DNA of 5,828 bases from the NCBI GenBank assembly GCA_947456005.1, contig CANGRP010000162.1, positions 1-5,828 of the forward strand, given 5' to 3'. The DNA comes from Caulobacteraceae bacterium (GTDB taxonomy: Bacteria; Pseudomonadota; Alphaproteobacteria; Caulobacterales; Caulobacteraceae). Positions 5,441-5,828 of this stretch are shown here, one piece after another. Position 1 is the stretch's first letter. Each line of letters opens with the position of its first letter. The notes beneath the pieces were generated by a model. That model saw only the letters and a program-made list of their open reading frames with translations, made no database searches and was not told the origin of the DNA. Made by a program: the position numbers and the translations under genes.

Positions 5441-5442
5441 CT

Positions 5443-5483
5443 GGGTGACGGACCTGGAGCAACCGGTCTTCGCCTGGCGCTAG
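5443..5483 (+). pseudogene. Duplicated 3' end of the Nudix gene (right direct repeat)
   Basis: This 41-bp fragment encodes VTDLEQPVFAWR and a stop, matching the end of the intact Nudix gene (VTELEQPVFAWR) with three base changes. It has no upstream coding part because element C ends 4 nt before it. It could be the original gene end displaced when the module entered, or the end of a diverged homologue brought in with the module. Confidence 0.75.
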
Positions 5484-5533
5484 ACGCCTCGACGCATCTG
5501 GCCGCTGCAACCAGAGAAGACAACGGCCCCTCA

Positions 5534-5654
5534 GCAGACCCCCTCCGGTCTGCTGCGCAGTCCACCTCCCCCTTGGGGGAGGAATGAAGAGCAAATTGCT
5601 CCCCCCAGGGGGAGCTCCCGGCGAAGCCGGGTGAGGGGGTCAATCCCCCTCGCC
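5534..5654. repeat. GC-rich intergenic palindrome cluster, copy 1
   Basis: Four hairpins follow one another: CCTCCCCC/GGGGGAGG (5565-5582), GCTCCCCC/GGGGGAGC (5598-5615), CCCGGC/GCCGGG around GAA (5617-5631) and GAGGGGG/CCCCCTC (5633-5651). An outer GACCCCCT at 5537 is complementary to AGGGGGTC ending at 5641. Dispersed GC-rich repeats of this kind are common between genes in Caulobacterales. They may act as transcription-end or mRNA-stabilising structures. The 50 bp between the Nudix fragment and this cluster hold nothing I recognise. Confidence 0.65.
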
Positions 5655-5700
5655 GCAGACCCCCTCCGGCCCGCTGCGCGGTCCACCTCCCCCTGGGGGG
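5655..5700. repeat. GC-rich intergenic repeat, copy 2, truncated
   Basis: From GCAGACCCCCTCCGG (5655) this copy follows copy 1 (5534-5580) in direct orientation with a few substitutions, up to CCTCCCCCTGGGGGG. It then stops where copy 1 continues with AGGAATG. The break coincides with the presumed left end of the insertion sequence. Confidence 0.6.
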
Positions 5701-5828
5701 ACTATTGCGAAATCCCCGGATCGTGATTCCCTGCTTTGGCGGCGGAGGATTTGCGATGTCAGTGAAGTCGACGGGACAGCTTGGGTTTGGCGAGATTGGC
5801 GCGGCCCGTCGGGGCGGAGTTCCGGCCC
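5698..5828 (+). mobile_element. Left end of a probable insertion sequence (runs off window)
   Basis: The GC-rich repeat is interrupted at about 5698-5701, and the following sequence (ACTATTGCGAAATCCCCGGATC onward) has a different, more AT-rich character and leads within 60 bp into a coding start with a strong ribosome site. This is the usual layout of an IS left end. The exact terminal inverted repeat cannot be fixed without the other end. Confidence 0.4.
5756..5828 (+). CDS. Probable transposase, N-terminal 24 codons only (partial)
   Basis: The frame starts at ATG 5756, 7 nt after the AGG of GGAGGAT (5744-5750), and is open to the window end. The residues MSVKSTGQLGFGEIGAARRG resemble the opening of IS5-type DDE transposases, where a short K-x-x-GQL-x-F-x-E/D segment is common. 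That resemblance is from memory and weak. If it is not a transposase it is an unrecognised gene starting here. Confidence 0.4.
   Translation, partial: MSVKSTGQLGFGEIGAARRGGVPA

Noticed and set aside
3217..5483. 41-bp repeat as an ordinary transposon target-site duplication
   Set aside because: It is far longer than usual IS target duplications, has three substitutions that largely keep the protein sequence, and does not abut the element ends on the left (25 bp gap).

Overview
The window is GC-rich DNA from a bacterium, most likely an alphaproteobacterium of the Caulobacterales type (Caulobacter, Phenylobacterium, Brevundimonas). This rests on the strong preference for G/C-ending codons, the mix of gene families, and the GC-rich palindromic intergenic repeats at 5534-5700. 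The taxon is inferred; no marker gene is present.

Bases 1-3257 are ordinary chromosome, all on the + strand: the C-terminal part of a TetR-type repressor (1-429), a TRIC/UPF0126-type membrane channel protein (477-1124), a two-domain ChrA-type chromate/anion transporter (1263-2576) and a Nudix hydrolase with the CoA-pyrophosphatase signature (2628-3257). The last two are 51 bp apart and may be co-transcribed. The other gaps are 47 and 138 bp, and the 138-bp gap contains a GC-rich hairpin and a 10-bp inverted repeat.

Bases 3258-5442 look like an inserted accessory module of lower GC. Three related elements (A 3283-3447, B 4249-4411, C 5027-5438) share the terminal inverted repeat GTTACGGTGACAC / GTGTCACCGTAAC. 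C carries the 5' half of a REP-associated tyrosine transposase (RAYT) on the - strand, missing its C-terminal half and one catalytic His. A and B are about 165 bp, keep only the first ~14 RAYT codons, share one internal deletion junction, and look like MITEs derived from the same transposon. They alternate with cargo: A, a 38-aa membrane mini-ORF and a divergent GNAT acetyltransferase, B, a small P-loop kinase-like NTPase, C. The module is bracketed by a 41-bp near-exact direct repeat (38/41) of the 3' end of the Nudix gene. That repeat begins at the centre of a 16-bp perfect palindrome in the gene. The layout resembles a gene-cassette array in which RAYT-derived MITEs replace recombination sites, placed at the 3' end of a conserved gene that has been left or rebuilt intact.

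Bases 5484-5828 hold a cluster of GC-rich hairpins in two direct copies. The second copy stops abruptly near 5700, where an insertion sequence seems to begin; the first 24 codons of its likely transposase run off the window at 5756-5828.

The most interesting observations are the alternating MITE/cargo architecture, the duplicated gene end that starts at a palindrome centre, the small ORF whose stop codon lies in a MITE terminus, and the palindrome between element C and the NTPase start.
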